The notes below the pieces were generated by a model. The model ran no database searches, was not told where the DNA came from, and saw only the letters and a program-made list of their open reading frames with translations. The translations under genes were made by a program, and so were the position numbers. 32,761 nt of DNA from Candidatus Caldisaccharidevorator malaysiensis (lineage in GTDB: Bacteria > Armatimonadota > Fervidibacteria > Fervidibacterales > Fervidibacteraceae), in assembly GCA_025057575.1 (NCBI GenBank), contig JANXBO010000018.1, positions 1-32,761 of the forward strand. Reading direction: 5' to 3'. Below are positions 17,015-24,838 of the stretch, piece by piece (the first letter of the stretch is position 1; every line of letters begins with the position of its first letter).

Positions 17015-18703
17015 TTGGTCTTGAGGGAACCAGGGCGGGAGCAGGGCATTGAGGGGCACTTCCCTTTTGGTCCGGATGATCCCGTCTGCCTTTTCTTGGG
17101 CGATGTAGATAGCATCAAGTCCTTTGTCTACGAGACCAACAGCCTGCCTGAAATCAGAGGCGCCAGCACCCTTCTCACAGACGTGGAGGAATGTCTCCGC
17201 CAACTCTTAAAGGAACACTACTTACTCTACTGCGCCGGTGGGGGCTTTCTCGCCATCGTCAAGGCGGACCAAGCGGAGTCTCTAAAAGATCAGATTGAAA
17301 ACCTTTACCAAACCAAGACCCATCTGGCGACAATAACGGTCGTTCTTTCAGAACCGGTTCGGTATAAAGATTTGAATCATGGACCGATCGTCGGTGAGGA
17401 GGGGCTGAGTGAGGGTCCGAAGCAGGGCGTGGCACAGGACCTTCTGATCAGTCACCTTCCGTCCCCTCCGGCTAAACCGGTCAAAGGCTTCGGTGAATGG
17501 CTGACTTTCCTGGTCGCCCTGTTGCGACGGGAAAAGAGGCGCAAAACCATCGCCCCTTTTATTGAAGCCTTGCCCTTTCAGCAACGGTGCCAGTCCTGCG
17601 GGAAGAGACCTGCCAGCCAGAGGGATCCCGTGACCGCCGACTGGCTCTGCTCCTGGTGCCAAATCAAGAGAGAGCGGGGGCGAAAGCAACGAACCGCCTT
17701 CACCGAAAACTTCGCTCAATGGGTCAAAGAGGAAAAAGGGATCGGCGAGATCGGTGCCCGACCCGAAGACTTGGACCAGTTGGCAGGACCGGAAGGGAAG
17801 ATCGCTCTCCTTTACGCCGATGGGAACAATATGGGCGACCTGCTCCGCTGGGTCTCTCATCCCGATGACTTTCAGAAGGTCTCATCCGCCCTCATCAACG
17901 GGACCAAAGACGCTCTTTTCCGAGGACTTTTTGAGACCTTCGGACCGGAACGGCTCTCCGAAAGTCCCTTGCCCTTTGAGATCATCGCCATCGGCGGTGA
18001 CGACTTAGTCGTCGTTACCAGAGCCAGCGCCGGCTGGTTGTTGGCGCTCCGCGTTTTGCAGAACTTTCAAAACCATCCCCAGATCCGCCAAATTATCCAA
18101 ATCCTCAATCTTCCCGGAACCGTTCCCTTGACGATGTCGGCAGGTCTTGTGATCGCCGATGTCAAGTATCCGGTCCGCTTCCTTTTTGATTTAGCAACCG
18201 GTCTTTTGAGAAAAGCCAAGAGCCTGGCGAAACAGCAACCGGAGGGCACCCTCTGCCATCTCTGGTTGCGAGACCCAGTCGTTTCCGAAAACCCCGATGA
18301 CATTCTCCAACCCCTGTTCCACTTTCAGACGGAACAAATTCGTTACTCGCTGACCGCCCGCCCTTACACCGTCAAGGAAGGCTTTTCTCTTCTGGAGCAG
18401 GCGAAGGTTCTCGCCTCCTTTCCTTCCAGCCAGAGAAGACTGATCGCGGAATCCCTTCCTCGTGGGATCCTCTTCTCGGTCAACACGACCCTTTATCAAG
18501 CCGCCCGAATGGGGGAACGGTCAAGGGAACTGACAGACGCTCTGAATCAGTTGTCTCAGATTCTGACCCAGAGAGGGGGCGCACGAAAAGGAGTTGAATT
18601 TTGGGTTTTTGACCCCTCCGGAGAGTGTCAGACAGCCCTTTTGGACGCTCTGGAGTTGGTAGAACTGAATGCCCACTCGTATGGTAGCGAGGGTCTGCAA
18701 TGA
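17015..18703 (+). CDS. cas10: Cas10, type III-D, compact and HD-less
   Basis: A protein of 562 residues. It opens directly with the first palm/cyclase-like domain (LGDVDSIKSFVYET, then LPEIRGASTLL near residues 28-52). A CxxC...CxxC zinc finger (CQSC and CSWC) lies at about 191-217. A second palm domain (LLYADGNNMGDLL near 268) carries an intact GGDD at about 327-330, and a helical C terminus follows. GGDD is the catalytic motif that makes cyclic oligoadenylate when target RNA is bound. There is no N-terminal HD nuclease domain and only about 230 bases before it, too short to encode one. The TTG at 17015, preceded by GAGGCGGA, is the best start; no ATG or GTG fits. It heads an operon, its stop overlapping the next ATG as ATGA. 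Confidence 0.88.
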   Translation: MVLREPGREQGIEGHFPFGPDDPVCLFLGDVDSIKSFVYETNSLPEIRGASTLLTDVEECLRQLLKEHYLLYCAGGGFLAIVKADQAESLKDQIENLYQTKTHLATITVVLSEPVRYKDLNHGPIVGEEGLSEGPKQGVAQDLLISHLPSPPAKPVKGFGEWLTFLVALLRREKRRKTIAPFIEALPFQQRCQSCGKRPASQRDPVTADWLCSWCQIKRERGRKQRTAFTENFAQWVKEEKGIGEIGARPEDLDQLAGPEGKIALLYADGNNMGDLLRWVSHPDDFQKVSSALINGTKDALFRGLFETFGPERLSESPLPFEIIAIGGDDLVVVTRASAGWLLALRVLQNFQNHPQIRQIIQILNLPGTVPLTMSAGLVIADVKYPVRFLFDLATGLLRKAKSLAKQQPEGTLCHLWLRDPVVSENPDDILQPLFHFQTEQIRYSLTARPYTVKEGFSLLEQAKVLASFPSSQRRLIAESLPRGILFSVNTTLYQAARMGERSRELTDALNQLSQILTQRGGARKGVEFWVFDPSGECQTALLDALELVELNAHSYGSEGLQ

Positions 18704-19350
18704 CGGTCTCTTTGCAAATTGAAATGGTTTTTAGCGTTTCTTCGGGACTTCACATCACTGGGGACCGGGCGGAACTGTGGACCGATAAATCGCTGATTTT
18801 AGACTGGGCGGAAAGTAAAGACCCCGTCGTGCCGGCAACGACCATCAAAGGCTGGCTGCGAGATGCCGCCGAAAGAGCCTTGAGGGGTATGGGTTTGCCG
18901 ATCTGCGATTCTTCTCAACCGACGACCATCTGCGGAAAGTGCCTTACCTGCTGTCTCTTCGGTCACCCTCGGCGCCAATCCCCTCTTCGCTTTTCTGACG
19001 CCGTCCTCGCTGACTCTCCTCGGCTCGTCAAAACCAGCGTCTCCCTCAGCCGGCACCGAAAAACCGCTTACGAGGAGCGACTCTTCTCCACTGAAATCGC
19101 CTACCCCACCTCTTTGGTCGTCACCGTTTATGGTCTTTTTCCCAATGACGAGGAGGCGAAGAAGGCATCCGCCATCCTTTGGCTGGCGGGCAAAATGGGT
19201 TTCGCCATCGGTGGCGCCCGCTCCCGTGGTCTTGGATGGCTCTCTCTGACGGAATTGAAAGCGACCGTTGACGACCAGATTGTTTCCGAAGAGGACCTCA
19301 ACCTTTATCTCATTGACCTGACCCCGTCCACAGGAGAAGCGACCCGATGA
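18700..19350 (+). CDS. Cas7/Csm3-like backbone subunit (1st)
   Basis: A protein of 216 residues with the RAMP layout: an opening strand ending GLHITGD, the VPATTIKGWLRD motif near residues 46-57, a CxxC element (CGKCLTCCLFG), and a glycine-rich C-terminal loop IGGARSRGLGW. An Asp in ELWTDKS lies where the cleavage Asp of Csm3 would fall, by visual alignment only. It would coat crRNA in the effector complex. Both ends are coupled by ATGA overlaps with cas10 and csx10. Confidence 0.82.
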   Translation: MTVSLQIEMVFSVSSGLHITGDRAELWTDKSLILDWAESKDPVVPATTIKGWLRDAAERALRGMGLPICDSSQPTTICGKCLTCCLFGHPRRQSPLRFSDAVLADSPRLVKTSVSLSRHRKTAYEERLFSTEIAYPTSLVVTVYGLFPNDEEAKKASAILWLAGKMGFAIGGARSRGLGWLSLTELKATVDDQIVSEEDLNLYLIDLTPSTGEATR

Positions 19351-20564
19351 AAGAGTGCTTCCTTGTCCTTCGTCCCAAGGAGCCGATCAGACCGGGCGAG
19401 TTAAAACAGCGGGGCGATTACTTTGGGTCTCAAAACTACATACCCGGGGGTCTCCTTATGGGATCTCTCGCCCGATGGCTCCAAATCAGCGGGCGGCAAG
19501 GGGAAATCCCCCAATTGGTCAAAAGAATCCGCATCGGAAACCTTTTCCCCAGTCCCACAGACCTTGCTTATCCCCTACCCTTCCCGATGACGGCTCTGGA
19601 GTGCAAGTTCAAAGGGGGATTCCGAAACCTTCCATCCCAGCCCAATCGTCAAGGGACCGACGGTGACCAAGACCAAGCACACGGCATTCGGGACAGTCTT
19701 TTGATTGAGTTGGTCTATTGGGAAATAAAAAAGAAGGGCTTTGATTTTCCCGTCCCGATGATCCTGCGCTGCACGATCCCCGATGCCAACGGTCAGCCCT
19801 GCCGGTCCCGAATGGAACCTGTCAGCGGATTCTACACCCAGTTGGACAGCGGATGGGTCAGAGTTACCGTGGAAAAGGGTTTGGTGACCAAGGTCGCCCT
19901 GAGCCGCCAAAGGCGTGCGTCCCAGGAGCAGATGCTCTATCGCGTCGTCGCCCTCCGCCCTCGCAACTCCTTCATCGGCAGGCTGTGGACCGACGCCCCA
20001 AGCCTCGTGGATGACTTGAAAACCGCCGTCTCAAAAGTCGGTATCGGAGCGATGACCAGCCGCGGTTTCGGCGGTGCCGAGATTGAGCAAGTATCCGTCC
20101 GTCACCTTTCCATTGAAGAAAGACTGCGACTCTTCAACGATCGGTTGCGCCAAGTCTGGGACGAACTAACAGACCTGGTCCTTCCCAGAAATCACCCCGT
20201 TCCCCGACCTGAAGGAACCTACTTCAGCGTGGACCTCCTCTCTCCCGCGATACTGAAGGACCCCGACGGACTGCCCACCCTGAAACTCACCCTGCGACTT
20301 GACGGTAACCTCTTGCAACCCATCTGGTGGGCAACCCAACCGACCTTTACCGGAGGATTTTCCACCGCCTGGGGTTTGCCCAAACCCACCTCCCTTGCTG
20401 CCTGTCAGGGAAGTGTGTATGTTTATCACACCCCTTCGCCTCAAGATCAGATACTGCCCTTTTTACAATCGTTGGAAACCAACGGCGTCGGTGATCGGGT
20501 CCCCGATGGGATAGGAGAAGTTTTGATTTGTCACCCCTTTCATCAGGAGGTGAATCCGGTGTGA
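19347..20564 (+). CDS. csx10: Csx10 (Cas5-like RAMP of type III-D)
   Basis: A protein of 405 residues, typical for Csx10. The early YIPGGLLMGSLARW motif (near residues 32-45) and the late VGDRVPDGIGEVLI (near 385-398) match its two ends, with a second glycine loop TSRGFGGAEI near 237. Csx10 is the Cas5 counterpart in type III-D and caps the 5' handle of crRNA. It is the main reason for calling this subtype III-D, not A or B. It overlaps the gene before by ATGA and the gene after by GTGA. Confidence 0.82.
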   Translation: MKECFLVLRPKEPIRPGELKQRGDYFGSQNYIPGGLLMGSLARWLQISGRQGEIPQLVKRIRIGNLFPSPTDLAYPLPFPMTALECKFKGGFRNLPSQPNRQGTDGDQDQAHGIRDSLLIELVYWEIKKKGFDFPVPMILRCTIPDANGQPCRSRMEPVSGFYTQLDSGWVRVTVEKGLVTKVALSRQRRASQEQMLYRVVALRPRNSFIGRLWTDAPSLVDDLKTAVSKVGIGAMTSRGFGGAEIEQVSVRHLSIEERLRLFNDRLRQVWDELTDLVLPRNHPVPRPEGTYFSVDLLSPAILKDPDGLPTLKLTLRLDGNLLQPIWWATQPTFTGGFSTAWGLPKPTSLAACQGSVYVYHTPSPQDQILPFLQSLETNGVGDRVPDGIGEVLICHPFHQEVNPV

Positions 20565-20980
20565 CCGTCAGCGGAGCGATCCTGAGGAAGATTGATCAAG
20601 AAAAGATGGACAAACTGGTATGTATGGCACATCGGACAGTCCAAAAGACCGAAATCTCCAGCCCTGAGAGTGGTCTGGAAAAGTCTCAACTTGCCAACCT
20701 CAAGAACCTGGCGGATTCCACCGACTCGGTAGAGGCGTTGAAACTCTTCATCCAATACCAGATGGGTCGCGAAGGAGGAAACAGGGGATGGAAGCATAAC
20801 AACTTTGGTGGGAAAGTTCTTGACGATATTGAAGAACTGAAAAAAATGGCACACGACATTAGCACGGAAGCCAGCAAAGCCGTCACACTCCATCTCGTTC
20901 GTTTATACACCGGCTTTCTGGTGCGATGGTTCGTCGCCCTTCGGGGACAGGCAACAAGTGGATCAGCGGAAACGGAGTAG
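20561..20980 (+). CDS. Cas11-like small subunit, all-alpha
   Basis: A protein of 139 residues, predicted wholly helical, with a HNNFGGKVLDDIEELKK segment and a C-terminal LHLVRLYTGFLVRW helix. Size, helical character and position after csx10 fit the small subunit (Csm2/Cmr5/Cas11 group), which forms the inner filament of type III complexes. The GTG at 20561 is the start: it overlaps the csx10 stop as GTGA and follows AGGAGG at 20545-20550. Direct sequence similarity to known Cas11 proteins is weak by eye. Confidence 0.65.
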   Translation: MTVSGAILRKIDQEKMDKLVCMAHRTVQKTEISSPESGLEKSQLANLKNLADSTDSVEALKLFIQYQMGREGGNRGWKHNNFGGKVLDDIEELKKMAHDISTEASKAVTLHLVRLYTGFLVRWFVALRGQATSGSAETE

Positions 20981-21036
20981 CCTCTATGAGATACCCATTT
21001 GAAGCAGACGGGTCCTGATTGAGGAGGTAGATCGTC

Positions 21037-21948
21037 GTGGGACCATTTTTTAAGTTTGAAAGCCGGACGATCCTAAAAGCGATATTGACGATGAAGACGG
21101 CTCTTTCCATCGGCAGGGGCGCTTCGCTAATGCCCGAAGGGTCGGACCTGCCCGTTGTCAAGTCACCGGAGGGGGTTCCCTACATCCCTGGTTCCTCCTT
21201 AAAAGGTGTCGTCCGGTCCTATGCAGAAAGGCTCCTGAGAACCTGTGATCAGATGCAAAAAACCTTGAACTGTCAAAAACTTTGGTCCTGCGACCCCTTT
21301 GATGAGGTGGACAGATGCGTCGTTGCCCGATGCCCCAAACCCTGCAACCGGTGTGAAGCCTGTCGGGGGAATTGTTGTGACAATTGTTCCCGCTGCCGAC
21401 GATGCCTGGTGCAAAAGTTTACTTCTGATGGCAGGCTTAATGACGAAGGCTTAGCGGCTGCCCTCTTAGAAAAGTCCTGCACCGCTTGCCGCCTCTTCGG
21501 CTCGCCCTGGATCGCTTCCCGAATCCTTTTTCAGGACGCTCCCTTGGTCAACAAAGATCAAATGCTTCTTTTGACTGAGATTCGCAATGGCGTCGGAATA
21601 GACCGGGACCTGGGCACGGCAAGACCAAGGGTGCTTTATGACTTTGAGACCGTGCCTGCCGGCGCTCAATTCTTTCTTCAAATCGTTGCAGAAAATGTTC
21701 CGGTATCAGAATTGGCGATCCTTCTCCTCGCTTTGAACGGCGTCGGCAACAGCGAGGTCCCCTTAGGCGGTAAAACGACCCGCGGCGTTGGCTGGGGACA
21801 GATCTCAGAGATCAAGATAGAACGGATAGAGGCACAAGACCTTCTCAATTACCTCGTAGAGGGCAAAGGTCTTCGCACCATCCCGGTCACCGACATCCTT
21901 AAGTCTTTTGCCTCGTCTCTTCAATGCAGGAGGGAGTGTTATGCATAA
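21037..21948 (+). CDS. Cas7-like subunit with a 13-cysteine insert (2nd)
   Basis: A protein of 303 residues. The RAMP core is clear: GVPYIPGSSLKGVVRSYAERLL (residues 46-67), CTACRLFGSP after the insert, LYDFETVPAGAQF, and the glycine loop LGGKTTRGVGWG. An Asp in GSDLPVVKS matches the Csm3 cleavage-loop position by visual alignment. Between the SLKG helix and the CTAC motif lies an insert with 13 cysteines in residues 70-123, arranged as closely spaced CxxC-type pairs (for example NRCEACRGNCCDNCSRCRRC), enough for three zinc sites or an iron-sulfur cluster. The GTG at 21037 follows GAGGAGG. The 56 bases before it form the largest gap in the operon. Confidence 0.82.
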   Translation: MGPFFKFESRTILKAILTMKTALSIGRGASLMPEGSDLPVVKSPEGVPYIPGSSLKGVVRSYAERLLRTCDQMQKTLNCQKLWSCDPFDEVDRCVVARCPKPCNRCEACRGNCCDNCSRCRRCLVQKFTSDGRLNDEGLAAALLEKSCTACRLFGSPWIASRILFQDAPLVNKDQMLLLTEIRNGVGIDRDLGTARPRVLYDFETVPAGAQFFLQIVAENVPVSELAILLLALNGVGNSEVPLGGKTTRGVGWGQISEIKIERIEAQDLLNYLVEGKGLRTIPVTDILKSFASSLQCRRECYA

Positions 21949-22813
21949 AACCCTCTACAACGCCTTTCAAATGGATTTCCAAATAACACCAAAGGGACCC
22001 CTTCTCATTAAGTCCGGACTGATGTCCCCCAACCCGTCTCTTCCCGATATGCAGTTCGTCCGCACCCAAACAGCCAATGGCGAAACGGTCTACATTCCCG
22101 GCTCCTCCTTGAAGGGTGTTTTTCGCAGTTTCTGTGAAAGAATTTTGAGGACCAACGGGAAAGAAGCATGCGAACCCTTTCCGGGGCATTCGTGTGCGAG
22201 AGACTTCACTGAACGCGACGCTTCTTGGGACATCTACAAGAAATCGTGTTTGACCTGCAAGATTTATGGAAACACCCGATTGCGGGGTCGTTTGTCCTTC
22301 ACCGATGTCCTGCCGAATAGTCCGGTTCAGACGGAAGTGCGCTATGGCGTTGCGATCTCTCGGCAGAAAGGTTCCGTTGCCGTCGGTCCCTTTGAAATGG
22401 AGAGCGTTATTGCCGGCTCCTTTCGCGGGTCGTTCATCCTTCAGAACTTTGAAACTTGGCAATTGGGACTGATCGCTCTGACGATAGATGCCCTCAATCA
22501 GGGTCTCGTCGCCATCGGGTTTGGAAAAAACCGTGGCTTCGGACAGGTTACCTTCTGTGTGCAACAATTTTTTGTTGAAATGCCCAAAAGATGCTCAATT
22601 CCTTCCGATCAAATTCTCGGGGTCGGAGCCCTGATGCCCCAAACCGACCGCCAATCTTACGGACTCAAGGCGCAGGATAGGATAACGGGCGTTCCTCCCC
22701 TTAAAGAACAGGATCGGATCCTTTTTGTCCGAAGAGAGTATGAAGGCAATCAGTGGCGAGAATTTGCCCGGAAAGCCATCCAGTCTCTTTCTCTCTTGGA
22801 GGAACCCCTATGA
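21941..22813 (+). CDS. Cas7-like subunit (3rd)
   Basis: A protein of 290 residues with VYIPGSSLKGVFRSFCERIL near residues 51-70, CLTCKIYGNTRLRGRLSF, and the loop IGFGKNRGFGQV. An Asp in SLPDMQF is placed like the Csm3 catalytic Asp. About 80 C-terminal residues extend beyond the RAMP core. The ATG at 21941 lies inside the end of the previous gene (8-base overlap) after AGGAGGG. The stop overlaps the csx19 ATG as ATGA. It likely forms part of the backbone with the other Cas7 proteins. Confidence 0.82.
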   Translation: MHKTLYNAFQMDFQITPKGPLLIKSGLMSPNPSLPDMQFVRTQTANGETVYIPGSSLKGVFRSFCERILRTNGKEACEPFPGHSCARDFTERDASWDIYKKSCLTCKIYGNTRLRGRLSFTDVLPNSPVQTEVRYGVAISRQKGSVAVGPFEMESVIAGSFRGSFILQNFETWQLGLIALTIDALNQGLVAIGFGKNRGFGQVTFCVQQFFVEMPKRCSIPSDQILGVGALMPQTDRQSYGLKAQDRITGVPPLKEQDRILFVRREYEGNQWREFARKAIQSLSLLEEPL

Positions 22814-23271
22814 CGGATTTTATGACGGCTTTTGCCTATTACGCAACTCTGACTGAAGAGCAGTTGCAACAATTGAGAGACGAGTTGCAGGTGAACCTGC
22901 AAGTGTCCTGGGATGCCGGTCAACTGGACTTTTCAACGACAATGCGCGATCAAGGATGCGCCTTCAATGACCGATGCGAAGTCCGCTGGTGGCGCACCAA
23001 CGATGCCTCTTTTCAAGTCCTTGTCCTCAGCGATGGAGAAATTCACTCTCCTCACCTTACACCTGTCGCTGGAAACTGGTCCTGCGAGGAACAAACAATC
23101 CAATTGATTGACCTTAAAGCACCCCAGTTCTCCCCCTCCTTTGATCGCTATCCCGTCATTAATTCGTCTTCGGGGCGCCTCCGCTCCCGGGTTTTCTATC
23201 GCAATGGAGTTCCCGTTTTCTTCAGTATGAGAGGGGTGATAGCAAATGAGACAACGCCAACAGGAACCTAA
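22810..23271 (+). CDS. csx19: Csx19-like protein of type III-D
   Basis: A protein of 153 residues. The segment from VSWDAGQLDF through AFNDRCEVRWWRTNDASFQVLVLSDGE follows the Csx19 pattern: a strand pair, then F-N-x-x-x-E-x-R-W and a V-L-L-S element. Csx19 occurs almost only with Csx10 in type III-D systems and is found in type III-D complexes, though its role is not well defined. Recognition is by pattern and context, so a distant homologue is possible. The start overlaps the previous stop as ATGA, and the 3' end overlaps the next gene by 26 bases. Confidence 0.65.
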   Translation: MTDFMTAFAYYATLTEEQLQQLRDELQVNLQVSWDAGQLDFSTTMRDQGCAFNDRCEVRWWRTNDASFQVLVLSDGEIHSPHLTPVAGNWSCEEQTIQLIDLKAPQFSPSFDRYPVINSSSGRLRSRVFYRNGVPVFFSMRGVIANETTPTGT

Positions 23272-24247
23272 ACCCTTTTGTTGGATTTGTCTCCCCCAGC
23301 AATCCCCACAAAAAACTGCACCAGTGACTCTTGATCGTTTTACCAATTTGACAGGAAAGTTGGACTTTTCTATTAAGGTTGCTTCGGACTATCTCTTCGT
23401 CGGGTCTGGCGACCACGAATTTAAGCCGGACAGTCATAGCAACGAACCCGATGTGTGGCGCACCTTTTTCCGGGTCAATGGGAAAATTGCCATCCCTGGA
23501 GCCAGCATCAAGGGTGCGATAAGATCCATTGTTGAAGCCATCTCTAATTCTTGTGTTCTTCACGGCGAACGGACCGGTTCCTATCACCAGAGGTGCATCG
23601 CTGGCGGTCCAACAATACAGAATTGGCAACTGTGCCCTGCCTGCCGGATCTTCGGCACCACAGGCTTGGCAGGGCGGGTTTCCTTTGGCGATGCTTACCT
23701 AACTTCTGAAACTAACACAGAAGTCGTCAAAATAGGGGAACTTTGGTCACCCAGCCGAAGCTGTCTGGGGAGAAAGTTTTACATTCCTGGTTCTGCCGCT
23801 GTTGCACAAAACAACAGTCCAGAAAGGAACTTCATTTTTGTGGAAGCCGTGCCGAAGAATGCTGTCTTCTGCTCCTCCCTTCGCTTCCAAAACCTCCAAC
23901 CTGCCGAATTGGGGCTGCTGATTATCGCTATGGGATGGTCCACCGATGGGACCAATTTACAGCGGGAATGGGCACCCAAAATCGGTGGTGCTAAACCCCG
24001 CTGCTTCGGATCTGTTTGGTTTGATTTTTGCCAACTCCATCTGATGCAAGAGCAACAGAATCGTTCCCTTGCCACCTTGGCTGCGCAAGGATTGATGAAA
24101 ATCCTATCCGGAGCGGATATGGAAACAGAACTCGTCCGCTTTATCAATGAAGCCAATCGTGAACTGATCCACCAAGAGTCACGGACAGACTTAAAAAACC
24201 TTCTTTCCGCATCTCCCGGTAGATCATGCCCAGGGGGGATGTATTGA
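23246..24247 (+). CDS. Cas7-like subunit with N-terminal CxxC (4th)
   Basis: A protein of 333 residues. A short N-terminal tail with CWIC precedes the RAMP core: IAIPGASIKGAIRSIVEAI near residues 80-98, CPACRIFGTTGLAGRVSFGD near 131-150, and a late loop IGGAKPRCFGSV. An Asp in NEPDVWRTFF could be the cleavage residue by visual alignment. An extra 60-70 residues at the C terminus are helical and charged. It starts at the ATG at 23246, inside the 3' end of csx19, after GAGGGGTGAT. It may correspond to the separate Cas7 with an insertion known in some III-D complexes. Confidence 0.78.
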   Translation: MRQRQQEPKPFCWICLPQQSPQKTAPVTLDRFTNLTGKLDFSIKVASDYLFVGSGDHEFKPDSHSNEPDVWRTFFRVNGKIAIPGASIKGAIRSIVEAISNSCVLHGERTGSYHQRCIAGGPTIQNWQLCPACRIFGTTGLAGRVSFGDAYLTSETNTEVVKIGELWSPSRSCLGRKFYIPGSAAVAQNNSPERNFIFVEAVPKNAVFCSSLRFQNLQPAELGLLIIAMGWSTDGTNLQREWAPKIGGAKPRCFGSVWFDFCQLHLMQEQQNRSLATLAAQGLMKILSGADMETELVRFINEANRELIHQESRTDLKNLLSASPGRSCPGGMY

Positions 24248-24558
24248 TGGATACTGATGAAATGGTCAAACTCGCCAGAAAAATAGCCGGTCGCCTGGTC
24301 GGCGTGACGCCATCTGAGTGGACCAAGTGGTCCCGCTATGCCGCCCGAAACGGTTTGGACAAGGCGATTGAGTTTGCCAACGCAATGACGAAGTCTTCGT
24401 CCCTTCGTCCCGCACTTTGTCGGGCTTATAGTAGCATTAGAAATACAGTGGTTCAATTTCGTAGAGCACTCAATGCGCTTACCAATCCGCAACTGTCGCA
24501 AATCTTCGGCTATGTGCGGCAAGCCTTGGTTGCCCGCCTTGCCGGCACCAATCATTAA
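24247..24558 (+). CDS. Small helical protein at the end of the III-D operon, unknown
   Basis: A protein of 103 residues, predicted all-alpha and basic (WTKWSRYAARNGLDKAIEFA, then RNTVVQFRRALNAL). I do not recognise a family. The ATG overlaps the previous stop by one base (TGATG) and follows AGGGGGGA, so it is translated with the effector operon. It could be a second Cas11-like small subunit, a regulator, or a subtype-specific accessory protein. An in-frame ATG at 24226 would overlap more. Confidence 0.65.
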   Translation: MDTDEMVKLARKIAGRLVGVTPSEWTKWSRYAARNGLDKAIEFANAMTKSSSLRPALCRAYSSIRNTVVQFRRALNALTNPQLSQIFGYVRQALVARLAGTNH

Positions 24559-24838
24559 TCAGAAACCATAAGTTGACACCAATTACTTGATGGCTTACCA
24601 AAACTTATAAGATACCCTGCTCCACAAGTCTCCGACAGTTGCTGACGACGGTTACGAAACTTTTTATCCATCAAATAGGCGAAGACACGCTTGGTCGTAT
24701 GAAAAACCGATGGGAAAAAACTATGCCTTAAGAACCCAACGATCGGAGATGTTTCGTGGTAGTCCGATCTTTGCCACACAATGTCAAAAGCATTCACAGA
24801 TGCGATGAGCGGATTTGTGCATAGGAGGTGACTAAAGG
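24559..24838. other. AT-richer gap after the CRISPR operon
   Basis: 280 bases, visibly richer in A and T than its flanks. An 80-codon frame on the minus strand (24555-24797) lacks a ribosome binding site and is not credited. A TTGACA at 24573 has only a weak -10 match (TACCAA, 17-base spacer). The end carries GGAGGTGA, the ribosome binding site of the next gene. No CRISPR-type direct repeats are visible here. Confidence 0.4.

Noticed and set aside
24555..24797. 80-codon minus-strand ORF in the gap after the CRISPR operon
   Set aside because: No ribosome binding site, no recognisable family, and it overlaps the convergent gene end; it lies in an AT-richer gap where chance frames are common.
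16781..24838. CRISPR repeat-spacer array next to the type III-D operon
   Set aside because: I looked in the gaps before cas10 and after the last operon gene and saw no regularly spaced direct repeats of 25-40 bases.
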